This document shows, piece after piece, positions 25,512-34,538 of a stretch of DNA of 64,000 bases. Positions within the stretch are counted from its first letter, which is position 1, and each line of letters begins with the position of its first letter. The notes beneath the pieces are model-generated. The model ran no database searches, was not told the origin of the DNA, and saw only the letters and a list, made by a program, of their open reading frames with translations. The DNA lies in the NCBI RefSeq assembly GCF_000763905.1, contig NZ_JRKN01000002.1, positions 186,001-250,000 of the forward strand, in the 5' to 3' direction. The position numbers were made by a program, and so were the translations under genes. The DNA comes from Paracoccus halophilus (lineage in GTDB: Bacteria; Pseudomonadota; Alphaproteobacteria; Rhodobacterales; Rhodobacteraceae).

Positions 25512-27137
25512 TCAGGCGGTCTCGGTCAGGACGTTCCGATAGGCTTCGCGCAGACGGTTCTTGAGGATCTTGCCGGTGGCTCCGCTGGGCAGCGCATCGA
25601 CAAAGACGACCCGGTCGGGGATCTGCCACTTGGCGACCTTGCCGTCATAGAAATCAAGCAGGTCCGCCTCGGTGATATCGGCCCCCTCGGCGCGCACGGC
25701 GATCACCACCGGGCGCTCGTCCCATTTCGGATGATAGGCGGCAATCGCGGCGGCGTTGGCGATGCCGGGACAGGCGATGGCGATATTCTCCAGCTCGACG
25801 GTCGATATCCACTCGCCCCCCGACTTGATGATGTCCTTCGCGCGATCGCGAATGATCATGTAGCCGTCAGGGTCGATGGTGGCGATATCGCCGGTGTCGA
25901 ACCAGCCGTCCGGGGTCAGGGCGCTGTCCGGCTGGCCGTAATAGCGCTCGACGATCCAGTGGCCACGGATCTGCAGGCTGCCCTGGGTCACCCCGTCATG
26001 GGGCAGGCGCGCGCCCTCATCGTCGACGATGCGCAGATCGACGCCCCATGGCGGCCGCCCCTGCCCCATGCGCACTTTTGCCTGCTCTTCGGCCGAGAGG
26101 TGCTCGTGCTTTTGCAGGAGCTGGTTCAGCGTGCCAAGCGGCGAGGTCTCGGTCATGCCCCAGGCATGGATCAGATCGACGCCATACTTGTCGCGGAAGG
26201 CGGCGATCATCGAGGGCGGCAGGGCCGCGCCGCCGACGACGGTGCGCGTCATGGTGGCGGCGGTCGCGCCGGTTTCTTGCAGACCGGCGAGCAGCCCCAT
26301 CCAGATCGTCGGCACCCCCAGCGAGAGGGTCACGCCCTCGGCGTCGATCAGCCGCGCCAGGCTGTCGCCGTGGAGGTCCGGCCCCGGCAGGACCAGCCGC
26401 GCGCCCACCTGCGCCGCGATATAGGGCGCGCCCCAGGCGTTGACGTGGAACATCGGCACCACCGGCATGACGCTGTCGCGGGCCGAAACCGCCAGCCCGT
26501 CGGGCTGGTTGCCGGCGATGGAATGCAGGACGATCGAACGATGCGAATACTGCACGCCCTTGGGGTTGCCCGTCGTGCCCGAGGTATAGCACATCGCCGC
26601 CGGGCTGCGTTCGTCGATATCGGGCCACTGGTAATCGGGATCGCCCTGCTCCAGCAATTCGTCATAGAACAGGAGCCCGTCTATCTTGCTGGCCGATACC
26701 TGATCGCGCGGCCCCAGCAGGATCAGGTGCTTGACGCTGTCCAGATGCGTCCGGATCGGCGCCACCAGCGGCAGGAAGGTGGTGTCGAACATCAGCACCT
26801 CGTCGCCGGCGTGATTGGCGATATAGGCGATCTGTTCGGGGGTCAGGCGCGGATTGATCGTATGGGTCACGCGGCCGGCGGAGGCGACGCCGAAATAGAT
26901 TTCCAGGTGCCGCCGGTTGTTCCAGGCGATGGTGCCGACCCGCGCGCCCTCGGCCACGCCCAGCCGGTTCAGCGCCGAGGCCAGCCGCCGCGCATTGGCC
27001 GAAACCTCGCCCCAGTTGCTGCGCGCCACCTCGCCCGAGGTCTCGACCGACACGACCTCGGTTCCGGCGTGAAAGCGCGCGGCGTGGTCGATCAGGGATC
27101 CGACCGTAAGCTGGTCGTAGATCATTGCTCCGGTCAT
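25512..27137 (-). CDS. Acyl-CoA synthetase, AMP-binding (FadD13-like)
   Basis: A 541-residue adenylate-forming ligase. The P-loop is MCYTSGTTGNPKGVQYSHRS, motif A5 AWGMTETSPLG, A7-A8 GWFDTGDIATIDPDGYMIIR with DRAKDIIKSGGEWIS, and the catalytic Lys lies in PSGATGKILKNRL. The layout is that of medium/long-chain fatty acyl-CoA synthetases that also accept branched acids. The start at 27137 follows TTGGAGG and overlaps the esterase stop by four bases (ATGA). As the last gene of the monooxygenase-esterase-ligase operon it would activate the acid released by the esterase. Confidence 0.93.
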   Translation of the reverse strand: MTGAMIYDQLTVGSLIDHAARFHAGTEVVSVETSGEVARSNWGEVSANARRLASALNRLGVAEGARVGTIAWNNRRHLEIYFGVASAGRVTHTINPRLTPEQIAYIANHAGDEVLMFDTTFLPLVAPIRTHLDSVKHLILLGPRDQVSASKIDGLLFYDELLEQGDPDYQWPDIDERSPAAMCYTSGTTGNPKGVQYSHRSIVLHSIAGNQPDGLAVSARDSVMPVVPMFHVNAWGAPYIAAQVGARLVLPGPDLHGDSLARLIDAEGVTLSLGVPTIWMGLLAGLQETGATAATMTRTVVGGAALPPSMIAAFRDKYGVDLIHAWGMTETSPLGTLNQLLQKHEHLSAEEQAKVRMGQGRPPWGVDLRIVDDEGARLPHDGVTQGSLQIRGHWIVERYYGQPDSALTPDGWFDTGDIATIDPDGYMIIRDRAKDIIKSGGEWISTVELENIAIACPGIANAAAIAAYHPKWDERPVVIAVRAEGADITEADLLDFYDGKVAKWQIPDRVVFVDALPSGATGKILKNRLREAYRNVLTETA

Positions 27138-28225
27138 TGTTGCTTTTCCTCCAATTGTGTCTGGCGCCGCAAGCTGCAGCACCGTTGAGCATGGGCCGCG
27201 ATACGGCGAATGGCGTCATCCGCTTCGTCGAAATGCCGGCCAAGATTTATAAAACCATGAATCATCGACGGGTATTCATGCAATTCGACCATCCTGCCAT
27301 GCGCGGACAGGGAATCGCGCAGGAATTCCGCGCCGGGCCGCAGCGGATCGAAGCCTGCGGTCAGGATCAGCGCGGGCGGCCATCCGCGCAGGTTTTCTTC
27401 GTCCAGCGCCGGCGAAACCGAAACATCGGTCGCGACCACCCTGTCGCCGGCATACTGGTCCTTGAACCAGTGCAGGACCTTGGCGCCCAGCAGCAGTTCC
27501 GAGGCGACAAGCGCCTGCTCTTCCGGGGTTTCCAGGGTAATCCGCGCGGCGGGATAGATCAGCGCCAGGCCGGCGGGCTGGGCTGCCAAAGGGGTCGCTG
27601 CGGCATGGTTGGCGATCACCATGGCCAGCGCGCCGCCCGCGCTGTCGCCCGACAGCACCACATCCGCGGCGTCGATGCCAAGCCGGTCGGCATGGCGCTG
27701 CACCCAGTCCCAGCTGTCGCGGGCGTCGTCGGCGGCTGCGGGCCAGGGATGCTCCGGCGCCAGCCGGTATTCGACCGAAAGCACCCTGTAGCCGCTTGTC
27801 GCGGCCAGCCGGCGGCAGACGGGATCATAGCCCCGGACGCTGCCCAGGACAAACCCGCCGCCATGATAGAACAGGATCAGCGGGCCGTTTTCCGGCGCCC
27901 CTTGCGGCGTATAGAGCCGGGCGGTCAGGTCACGCCCATCCAGCGGCATGTCGATGTCGCGCGCCGCGACAGGTGGCGTGCCGGTAAAGCCGCCGCGCTC
28001 GCCGAGCGTATCGAAAAAGGCACGGAACGCGTCCAGCCCTTTCTGATCTTCGGGAATCCGCAGCGCGGTGAAAAAGCGGCCGGCGATCTGCCCGCGCGGA
28101 TCGACCCGGCGGTCGCCGTATCTGGCCCGCCGCCCGGCGACCAGCAGTTTTGCCACGCTTGCCGGGGTCAGGCGCATCGACAGATCGGCAATCCGGGCCA
28201 GGGGGGAACTGGCTTTCAGAAACAT
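27134..28225 (-). CDS. Alpha/beta hydrolase, hormone-sensitive lipase family (LipR-like esterase)
   Basis: A 363-residue esterase. The oxyanion motif HGGG is at 121-124, the nucleophile Ser195 in GDSAGG, Asp293 in GFDPLRP and His323 in MIHGFINLG, completing the catalytic triad of the HSL (class IV) family. The ATG at 28225 has a GGGAGG site. It lies between a Baeyer-Villiger-type monooxygenase and an acyl-CoA ligase, so a job in hydrolysing the ester made by the monooxygenase is likely. Confidence 0.92.
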   Translation of the reverse strand: MFLKASSPLARIADLSMRLTPASVAKLLVAGRRARYGDRRVDPRGQIAGRFFTALRIPEDQKGLDAFRAFFDTLGERGGFTGTPPVAARDIDMPLDGRDLTARLYTPQGAPENGPLILFYHGGGFVLGSVRGYDPVCRRLAATSGYRVLSVEYRLAPEHPWPAAADDARDSWDWVQRHADRLGIDAADVVLSGDSAGGALAMVIANHAAATPLAAQPAGLALIYPAARITLETPEEQALVASELLLGAKVLHWFKDQYAGDRVVATDVSVSPALDEENLRGWPPALILTAGFDPLRPGAEFLRDSLSAHGRMVELHEYPSMIHGFINLGRHFDEADDAIRRIAAHAQRCCSLRRQTQLEEKQQ

Positions 28226-28296
28226 GGCGGCCTCCCAAATCTGGCGGGAACCGCGCCCGAGCGGGGTGCGGTTCCCGGTTTCGGTTTCACTATGCC

Positions 28297-29808
28297 TTAT
28301 TCGGCGGCGATGGCAGCGACGTCGCGCCGTTCGTCGATCCCGGCCGCAGGGGCCGGCCGCGCCTTGGAAAAGCTGAGCACGCCATCGTTGAGCCGGGCCT
28401 TCTTGATGAAGAACCAGTCGATGAAGGGGTTCTGATAGACGGTCCACGGCTTGCCTGCCCCGATCTTGGGCATCGCCGAGGCGGCGCGCTGCACATAGCC
28501 CGAGCTCATCTTGAGCATCGGCTGCGCCTCGACCTTGCCGGTATCGAGCTCGGCCACGACCACCTTGTCGCCGGTCTTGCGCATCCGGTTCAGCAGGCGG
28601 GTCAGGTAATGCGCCGCCATATCCGCCTTAACCGTCCAGGGATTGTTGGTATAGCCCAGGAAATACAGCAGGTTCGGCACATTCGCGAACATCAGCCCGC
28701 GATAGCTGATCAATTCGCCCGCGCGCAGTTCCCGGCCGTCGCACAGCATCTTCATGCCGCCGAAGAAGCGCACTTTCAGGCCGGTCGCCGGAACGATGAT
28801 ATCGGCCTCGACCTCCTCGCCGGATTTCAGCCTGATGCCGTTGCGGGTAATGCGATCGATATGATCGGTCCGGACCGATGCCTTGCCGGCGCTGATCGAG
28901 CTGAACAGGTCATTGCCGGAAGTCGAGCACAGGCGCTGATCCCAGGGGTTGTAGCGCGGGTTGAAATGGGCCTCGGTATAGGCGCGGTCGCCCCCCAGAA
29001 GGCCGGTCATATGCTTCATGAAAAAGCGCCGCATCATCTTCGGATAGCTGCGGCAGAGCGAGAAAATGGCATTGTTCTGCAGCAGGTTGCGCGTGCGGAC
29101 CAGCTTTGCGCCCAGGGCTTTGGGCAGATATTTCATCATCCGCGCGGCGGATTTGTCATCAACCGGCCAGTTGTAGATATAGCTGGGCGAGCGCTGGATC
29201 ATGGTGACATGCGCGGCGGTCTTGGCCATTTCCGGAACGATGGTCACGGCGGTGGCGCCGCTGCCGATCAGCGCGACCTTCTTGCCGGCATAGTCCAGAT
29301 CCTCGGGCCAGAATTGCGGATCGGCCACGACGCCTTCGAAATCCGACATGCCCTCGAAATCGGGGCGATAGCTTTCCTGATAATTGTAATAGCCGGTCGC
29401 CATCACCAGAAATCCGGTGGTCATCCGGAAGGTCCCGCCATCGGCGCGCGTGCCGGTGATCGACCAGCGCGAGGTGGCGCTGTCCCATTCGACCTTTTCG
29501 ATCCTGTGGCCAAAGCGGATCTTTTCCCGGACCCCGAACTCATCGACGACATCGGCCAGGTAGCCGCGGATATCCTCGGCGCTGGCCAGGCGCTTGGCCT
29601 TGGTCCAGGGCCGGAAACCATAGCTGAACGTATGCATGTCGGAATCCGAGCGGATCCCGGGATAGCGGAACAGATCCCAGGTTCCGCCGATCGCCTCGCG
29701 CCCCTCCAGGATGACGTAATCGGTGCCGCGTGCCTTGGTTTCAATATTACAGGCGGCGTCGATGCCGGAAATGCCGGCACCGATGATGACAACTTCGCGA
29801 TGTTCCAT
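28297..29808 (-). CDS. Flavin monooxygenase, Baeyer-Villiger type (MymA/EthA-like)
   Basis: A 503-residue FAD/NADPH monooxygenase. The FAD loop GAGISG is at 10-15, followed by GGTWDLFRYPGIRSDSDMHT; the NADPH loop GSGATA is at 182-187. Phrases such as RSPSYIYNWP, YNPWDQRLC and GYTNNPWTVKADM place it in the MymA/EthA group. The Baeyer-Villiger fingerprint FxGxxxHxxxWP is present at 157-168, but its His is Asp163 here. It probably converts a ketone to an ester. The start at 29808 follows AGGAGG; it is the first gene of its operon. Confidence 0.9.
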   Translation of the reverse strand: MEHREVVIIGAGISGIDAACNIETKARGTDYVILEGREAIGGTWDLFRYPGIRSDSDMHTFSYGFRPWTKAKRLASAEDIRGYLADVVDEFGVREKIRFGHRIEKVEWDSATSRWSITGTRADGGTFRMTTGFLVMATGYYNYQESYRPDFEGMSDFEGVVADPQFWPEDLDYAGKKVALIGSGATAVTIVPEMAKTAAHVTMIQRSPSYIYNWPVDDKSAARMMKYLPKALGAKLVRTRNLLQNNAIFSLCRSYPKMMRRFFMKHMTGLLGGDRAYTEAHFNPRYNPWDQRLCSTSGNDLFSSISAGKASVRTDHIDRITRNGIRLKSGEEVEADIIVPATGLKVRFFGGMKMLCDGRELRAGELISYRGLMFANVPNLLYFLGYTNNPWTVKADMAAHYLTRLLNRMRKTGDKVVVAELDTGKVEAQPMLKMSSGYVQRAASAMPKIGAGKPWTVYQNPFIDWFFIKKARLNDGVLSFSKARPAPAAGIDERRDVAAIAAE

Positions 29809-29850
29809 TCGGGTCCTCCTTCGCGTGATGCAGAAACATCTCATTTCGGA

Positions 29851-29889
29851 GAATTTCGCAGAAGGATCGCATCTGACAAAAAATTGACA
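29851..29889. promoter_or_regulatory. Back-to-back promoters of the monooxygenase operon and its regulator
   Basis: A leftward TTGTCA (29874-29879) with AAATTC 17 bases away, and a rightward TTGACA (29884-29889), lie four bases apart. They sit between the monooxygenase gene and the AraC-type gene. The rightward -10 element is not clear, so this is a tentative reading. Confidence 0.35.
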
Positions 29890-29947
29890 TATCATGCCAA
29901 AGGGGCCGAAACTATCCGGGCGGAGATTTGGGAATCGGCGGCGGCAG

Positions 29948-31033
29948 ATGAACGATCGCAGAATTATCCGGATCGAGAACCTGGTGACGCCGCGGCGGCG
30001 GGCCTTCGGCATCCTGCTGCACCTTTACGATCTTGAGCGTCAGGGCCTGGATGCCGCCGACATCCTGCGCGAAAGCGGCCTGCCCGCGGCGGTTCTCTCC
30101 GATCCCGACCTGCTGCTCGACATGAACGCCAAGCGCGCCTTCGTGCTGTATCTGCTGCACCATCCCTATCGGCGTCTGACACCGCTGGAGGCCGGCCTTG
30201 CGGTCGGCGCCGCCTCCGATATCACCATGTTCGCGCCGATCAGCAATGCGGCGAAATTCGCCGCGAACTGCCTTGAGGGGCTGCTGCTGTTCCTGCGCTT
30301 TCCCGAACTCGTCTGGTCGGATTGCCGCGTGGCCTTCTGTGAAACGGATGACGAGGACATCATCGAATTCGTCCCCGAGACCCATAACGATGAGCTGGAT
30401 CCCTTTTCCGTCGGGCGCGACATGGCCGCCACGCTTGGCTTCATCACCGGCTTCTATCCCGACGCGCCGCCGCTCCTGTCGGTGGATATCCGCTATGACG
30501 CCGATGTGACACGGCGCAACCTGCCGGAAAAGCTGCAGGTTCCGATCCGGTTCGGCGCCGGGCGCAACGAGCTGCGCATGCAGAAAGGCTTCTGGTCCCA
30601 CCGCCCGGCCACCGCCAGCGAGGCCCTGTTCCGGTCCCAGGAAATGCGCATCATGCGCCATCTGCCCGTCATGCGGCGCGAGGACACGATGGCGCATCTG
30701 GTCCTGCGCCAGTTGCAGGCGCTGGAACCGATCGCCAGCCTCGGCGCGGTCGCCGATCAGCTGGGCATCACCGAGCGCACCCTGAGCCGGCGCCTGGAAC
30801 AGGAGGGCACGACATTCAGCGACATCCAGAACCGGGTGATGATCGACAAGGCCAAGGTCTATCTGCGCCATGGCGGCGTCAGCGTGGCCCGGATCTCCGA
30901 GCTGCTGGGCTATTCCGAACCGGCGGCCTTCACCCGCGCCTTTCGGCGCGTGACCGGGGTTTCGCCGCGCGCATGGCGTGCCGCCGACCAGCCCGGCGGC
31001 ACGGATGACGACGGCGAAGGGACGGCCGCCTGA
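29948..31033 (+). CDS. AraC family regulator with arabinose-binding-like N-terminal domain (VirS-like)
   Basis: A 361-residue regulator. The N-terminal two thirds match the Arabinose_bd domain layout of VirS/OruR proteins (LAVGAASDITMFAPISNAA). The C-terminal AraC helix-turn-helix pair contains IASLGAVADQLGITERTLSR and VARISELLGYSEPAAFTRAF followed by RVTGVSPRAWR. It is divergent from the monooxygenase operon and is its probable activator. I prefer the ATG at 29948; an in-frame ATG at 29894 would place the start inside the likely promoter. Confidence 0.9.
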   Translation: MNDRRIIRIENLVTPRRRAFGILLHLYDLERQGLDAADILRESGLPAAVLSDPDLLLDMNAKRAFVLYLLHHPYRRLTPLEAGLAVGAASDITMFAPISNAAKFAANCLEGLLLFLRFPELVWSDCRVAFCETDDEDIIEFVPETHNDELDPFSVGRDMAATLGFITGFYPDAPPLLSVDIRYDADVTRRNLPEKLQVPIRFGAGRNELRMQKGFWSHRPATASEALFRSQEMRIMRHLPVMRREDTMAHLVLRQLQALEPIASLGAVADQLGITERTLSRRLEQEGTTFSDIQNRVMIDKAKVYLRHGGVSVARISELLGYSEPAAFTRAFRRVTGVSPRAWRAADQPGGTDDDGEGTAA

Positions 31034-31060
31034 CCGGTCGCCCGCGCCCCGGCCCCGGGT

Positions 31061-32212
31061 TCAGCCCGCCGCGAGTTCGTCCGACCACAGGCAATCGGGG
31101 CCGAAATCCGCGATATCGTTGACGCCGCACAGCGCCATGGTGATGTCCATTTCGCGGCGCAGGATCGACAGGGCCAGCTCGACGCCGCTTTGCCCCATCG
31201 CGCCCAGACCATAGGTAAAGGCGCGGCCGATGAAAACGCCGTTCGCCCCGGTCGCGATCGCCTTCAGCGCCTCCTGCCCGGACTGGATGCCGCTGTCGAG
31301 GTAAAGCGGGAAATCCGGCCCCACCGCGCGCCGGATCGAGGGCAGCGCGCGGATCGTCGAAGGCGCCCCGTCCAACTGCCGGCCGCCATGGTTCGACACC
31401 AGAATCGCCTGCGCGCCGCTATCCAGCGCGCGGCGGGCATCCTCGGGGTCGTTGATGCCTTTAAGGATCACCGGCCCGCCCCATTTGCGAATGATCTGTT
31501 CGACCCTTGCCCAGTCCAGCCGCTGATCGAACTGGCGCGAGGTCCAGTCCATCAGATCGCCAAGGCTGTCCACGCCGCGCGCATGGCCGACGATATTGCC
31601 AAAGCTGCGCCGCTTCGTGCCCAGCATGCCCATGGCCCAACGCGGATGCATGGCGATATTGATCAGGTTGCCCAGGGTCAGCCGGGGCGGCGCGGTCATG
31701 CGGTTCTTGAGGTCCTTGTGGCGCTGGCCCTGAATGGTCAGATCCAGCGTCAGCACCAGCACCGTCACCCCGGCGCGGCGGGCGCGCTCCAGGATATTGT
31801 CCAGAAACTCCTCGTCCCGCAGGGTGTAAAGCTGGAACCAGAAGGGGGCGCCGGTCGCCTGCGCGATATCCTCGAGCGAGCACATCGACATGGTGGAGAG
31901 CGTAAAGGGCACGCCGGCGGCCTGCGCGGCGCGGGCGGCATGGATTTCCCCGTCCGGGTGCTGCATGCCCAAGAGCCCGACCGGCGCCAGCGCAACCGGC
32001 ATCGAGACCGGCTGCCCCATCATCGTGGCGGACAGGTTGCGCGCCTCGATATTGCGGGCCACGCGCTGGCGCAGCAGGATGCGCGCGAAATCCTCGCGGT
32101 TGGCACGATAGGTGCTGCCGGTCCAGGCGCCGACATCGACGTAATCGTAGAACATGCGCGGGACGCGCCGCCGGTACAGGCGGCGCAGGTCCTCGATCTC
32201 GGTGATCACCAT
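31061..32212 (-). CDS. FMN-dependent alpha-hydroxy acid dehydrogenase (LldD/MdlB family)
   Basis: A 383-residue TIM-barrel flavoprotein. The FMN region includes PVALAPVGLLGMQHPDGE and FQLYTLRDE; the active-site block SNHGGRQLDG supplies the proton-abstracting His275 and Arg278, followed by GIQSGQEALKAIATGANGVF. It oxidises an L-2-hydroxy acid such as lactate to the oxo acid with electrons going to the respiratory chain or oxygen. The cluster with a TRAP importer and an idonate-type dehydrogenase suggests a sugar acid or related hydroxy acid rather than simple lactate. Confidence 0.9.
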   Translation of the reverse strand: MVITEIEDLRRLYRRRVPRMFYDYVDVGAWTGSTYRANREDFARILLRQRVARNIEARNLSATMMGQPVSMPVALAPVGLLGMQHPDGEIHAARAAQAAGVPFTLSTMSMCSLEDIAQATGAPFWFQLYTLRDEEFLDNILERARRAGVTVLVLTLDLTIQGQRHKDLKNRMTAPPRLTLGNLINIAMHPRWAMGMLGTKRRSFGNIVGHARGVDSLGDLMDWTSRQFDQRLDWARVEQIIRKWGGPVILKGINDPEDARRALDSGAQAILVSNHGGRQLDGAPSTIRALPSIRRAVGPDFPLYLDSGIQSGQEALKAIATGANGVFIGRAFTYGLGAMGQSGVELALSILRREMDITMALCGVNDIADFGPDCLWSDELAAG

Positions 32213-32215
32213 GGC

Positions 32216-33259
32216 TCAGCCCGCGAAATCCAGCTGCACCTTGACCGCCTGACGGCGATCCCCCGCCAGATCAAAGGCGCGCACGGCGTCATGCGCCGGC
32301 AGGACATGCGTGACCATGGGCGAAAGGTCGATCTCGCCCGCGCCGATCATCCGCACGGCCTCGGCGAATTCGGCGTCGAAGCGATGCGTGCCGACGAAGC
32401 GCAGCTCCTTGGCGACGATCAGGTTCAGCGGCAGCGGCATCGTGCCGCCGACGCCGATCTGGACCAGGGTCGCCTGCGGCCGCGCGACGCCGATCGCCTG
32501 CGCGATCGCATGCGGGTTGGCGGAACATTCCAGCACCACGTCGATGCGGCCCTTGCCGGTGGCGTATTCGGCCAGCCCGTCGGGGTTCCCGGCCACGTTC
32601 ACCACGCGGTCGGCACCCATGCGGCGGGCGATGTCCAGGGTGAAATCCTGCACATCGGTCACCACGATCTCGGCCGCGCCGCGCAGCCGTGCCAGCGCGG
32701 TGCAGATCGCGCCAATGGGTCCGGCGCCGGTGACCAGCACCCGCTGCCCGGCCAGCGCCGGCGCCATGTTCAGCGCATGCAGGCAGACCGAAAGCGGCTC
32801 GGCGCCGGCGGCATCATGGGCGCTGACGCCCTCGGGCAGCGGCAGGCATTGCGCGACCGGATGGTAAAGCCTGTTGCGGAAGAATCCGTTCTCGTGCGGC
32901 AGCCGCATGGCCGAGCCGTTGAAGCGCATGTTCAGGCAATGGCGTTCCTGCCCGGCGGCGCAGAATTCGCATGTCCCGCAGGGCCGCGACGGCGACAGCG
33001 AGACAAGCTGCCCCACCCGCAGCCCCGAGCCCTCGGGCGCGGCCTCGACCACGCCCGCGGCCTCGTGGCCCAGGATGATCGGCTCGCGCACGCGGACCGG
33101 GCCGAAGCCGCCATCGTGATAGTAATGCAGGTCCGAGCCGCAGATGCCGCCGCGCTGGACGCGGATCAGCGCGGCACCCTGCTGCGCCTCGGGCTCGGGC
33201 AGGTTCTCAAGCCGCAGGTCATGGGCGGCATGCAGGCGACAGGCGATATTCTGGGTCAT
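32216..33259 (-). CDS. Zinc alcohol dehydrogenase, L-idonate 5-dehydrogenase-like
   Basis: A 347-residue medium-chain dehydrogenase. Catalytic zinc ligands are Cys40 (GGICGSDLHYYHDGG) and His65-Glu66 (LGHEAAG). Structural zinc is held by Cys94, 97, 100 and 108 (RPCGTCEFCAAGQERHC). The NAD loop is VTGAGPIGAICTALA. The DLHYYHDGGFG phrase is characteristic of L-idonate 5-dehydrogenases, which interconvert L-idonate and 5-ketogluconate. It is three bases from the hydroxy-acid dehydrogenase, so the two are cotranscribed. Confidence 0.87.
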   Translation of the reverse strand: MTQNIACRLHAAHDLRLENLPEPEAQQGAALIRVQRGGICGSDLHYYHDGGFGPVRVREPIILGHEAAGVVEAAPEGSGLRVGQLVSLSPSRPCGTCEFCAAGQERHCLNMRFNGSAMRLPHENGFFRNRLYHPVAQCLPLPEGVSAHDAAGAEPLSVCLHALNMAPALAGQRVLVTGAGPIGAICTALARLRGAAEIVVTDVQDFTLDIARRMGADRVVNVAGNPDGLAEYATGKGRIDVVLECSANPHAIAQAIGVARPQATLVQIGVGGTMPLPLNLIVAKELRFVGTHRFDAEFAEAVRMIGAGEIDLSPMVTHVLPAHDAVRAFDLAGDRRQAVKVQLDFAG

Positions 33260-33260
33260 C

Positions 33261-34538
33261 CTACTTATCCATCAACGAGGGAAGCCAGGTGCTGATCGCC
33301 GGGATATAGGAGACCAGCAGCAGCACGATCAGGTTGGTTGCGAGATAGGGCACCAGCGCCCGGATCACCGGACCCAGCGGCAGCCGCGCGATATTGGCGC
33401 AGACGAACATGCAGATGCCGACCGGCGGCGTGGTCAGGCCGATCATCAGGTTCAGCACCATGAAGACGGCGAAATGCAGCGGCTCGATCCCCACGCCCTG
33501 CGCCAGCGTCAACAGCGGCACGAACAGGATGATCAGCGCGGCGATCGTCTCCATGAACATGCCGACCAGCAGCAGCACGATATTGATCAGCAGGATCACC
33601 ATGAACTTGTTGTCGGTCAGCGACAGGACCGAATCCGCGATCATCTGCGGGATCTGCTCGCTGACCAGGATCCAGCCAAAGACATTGGCCGTGCCCACCA
33701 GGCACAGGATCCCGGCCGAGCCGACGGCGCTGTCGACCATGATCCCCGGCACGCGCGACAGCGGCAGTTCGCGATAGACGAAGGCGCCGATGATCACCGC
33801 ATAGATCGAGGCGACCACCGCCGTCTCGGTCGGGGTGACATAGCCCGACAGCATGCCGCCGACGATCAGCGCGGTCATCGCCAGCGCCCAGAACGCGCCC
33901 AGGAAGGACGAGACAAGCTCGCGCCAGCCCTGCCAGGCCTGCCGCGGGAAATTGCGGCGCACGGCGATGATATAGGTCGTGACCATCATCGCGAGCCCCA
34001 GCAGGATGCCCGGCACGGCGCCGGCGATAAACATCTTGCCGACCGAGATCCCGGAGAGCGAGCCGACAATGATCATCGGCACCGAGGGAGGGATGATCGG
34101 CCCGACCGTCGACGAGGCCGCCGTGACAGCGGCCGAGAAATCAGCAGGATAGCCGGCCTTCTTCATGCCCGGGATCATCATGCCACCGATCGAGGCCGCA
34201 TCCGCGACCGCCGTCCCCGAGATGCCGCCGAACAGCATGGACGAGGCGACGTTGGTCTGCGCCAGCCCGCCCCTGATCCAGCCGACCAGCGCCTGGGCGA
34301 AACGGATGATGCGGGCGGTGATGCCGCCACCGTTCATCAGGTTGCCGGCCATGATGAAGCCGGGAATGCACAGCAGCACGAAACTGTCCATGCCCGCGAA
34401 CATCTTTTGCGGAACCACGACCAGCGGGATGCCCGCCGACAGCAGATAGGCGATCGAGGATACGCCCAGCGTCACCGCCACCGGCAATCCGATGACCAGC
34501 CCCACAAGGAAGGTTATGCCCAGAATGGCAAGGCTCAT
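33261..34538 (-). CDS. TRAP transporter large permease (DctM)
   Basis: A 425-residue, strongly hydrophobic protein with about twelve membrane helices. Family phrases are PGFIMAGNLMNGGGITARII, GISGTAVADAASIGGMMIPGM, PIIPPSVPMIIVG and LTTPPVGICMFV. The ATG at 34538 overlaps the DctQ stop by four bases (ATGA). The longer open frame to 35108 is an out-of-frame reading of dctQ. It forms the ion-coupled channel of the importer. Confidence 0.95.
   Translation of the reverse strand: MSLAILGITFLVGLVIGLPVAVTLGVSSIAYLLSAGIPLVVVPQKMFAGMDSFVLLCIPGFIMAGNLMNGGGITARIIRFAQALVGWIRGGLAQTNVASSMLFGGISGTAVADAASIGGMMIPGMKKAGYPADFSAAVTAASSTVGPIIPPSVPMIIVGSLSGISVGKMFIAGAVPGILLGLAMMVTTYIIAVRRNFPRQAWQGWRELVSSFLGAFWALAMTALIVGGMLSGYVTPTETAVVASIYAVIIGAFVYRELPLSRVPGIMVDSAVGSAGILCLVGTANVFGWILVSEQIPQMIADSVLSLTDNKFMVILLINIVLLLVGMFMETIAALIILFVPLLTLAQGVGIEPLHFAVFMVLNLMIGLTTPPVGICMFVCANIARLPLGPVIRALVPYLATNLIVLLLVSYIPAISTWLPSLMDK

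Noticed and set aside
31190..33295. 701-codon plus-strand frame
   Set aside because: Shadow of the FMN dehydrogenase and idonate-type dehydrogenase on the other strand.
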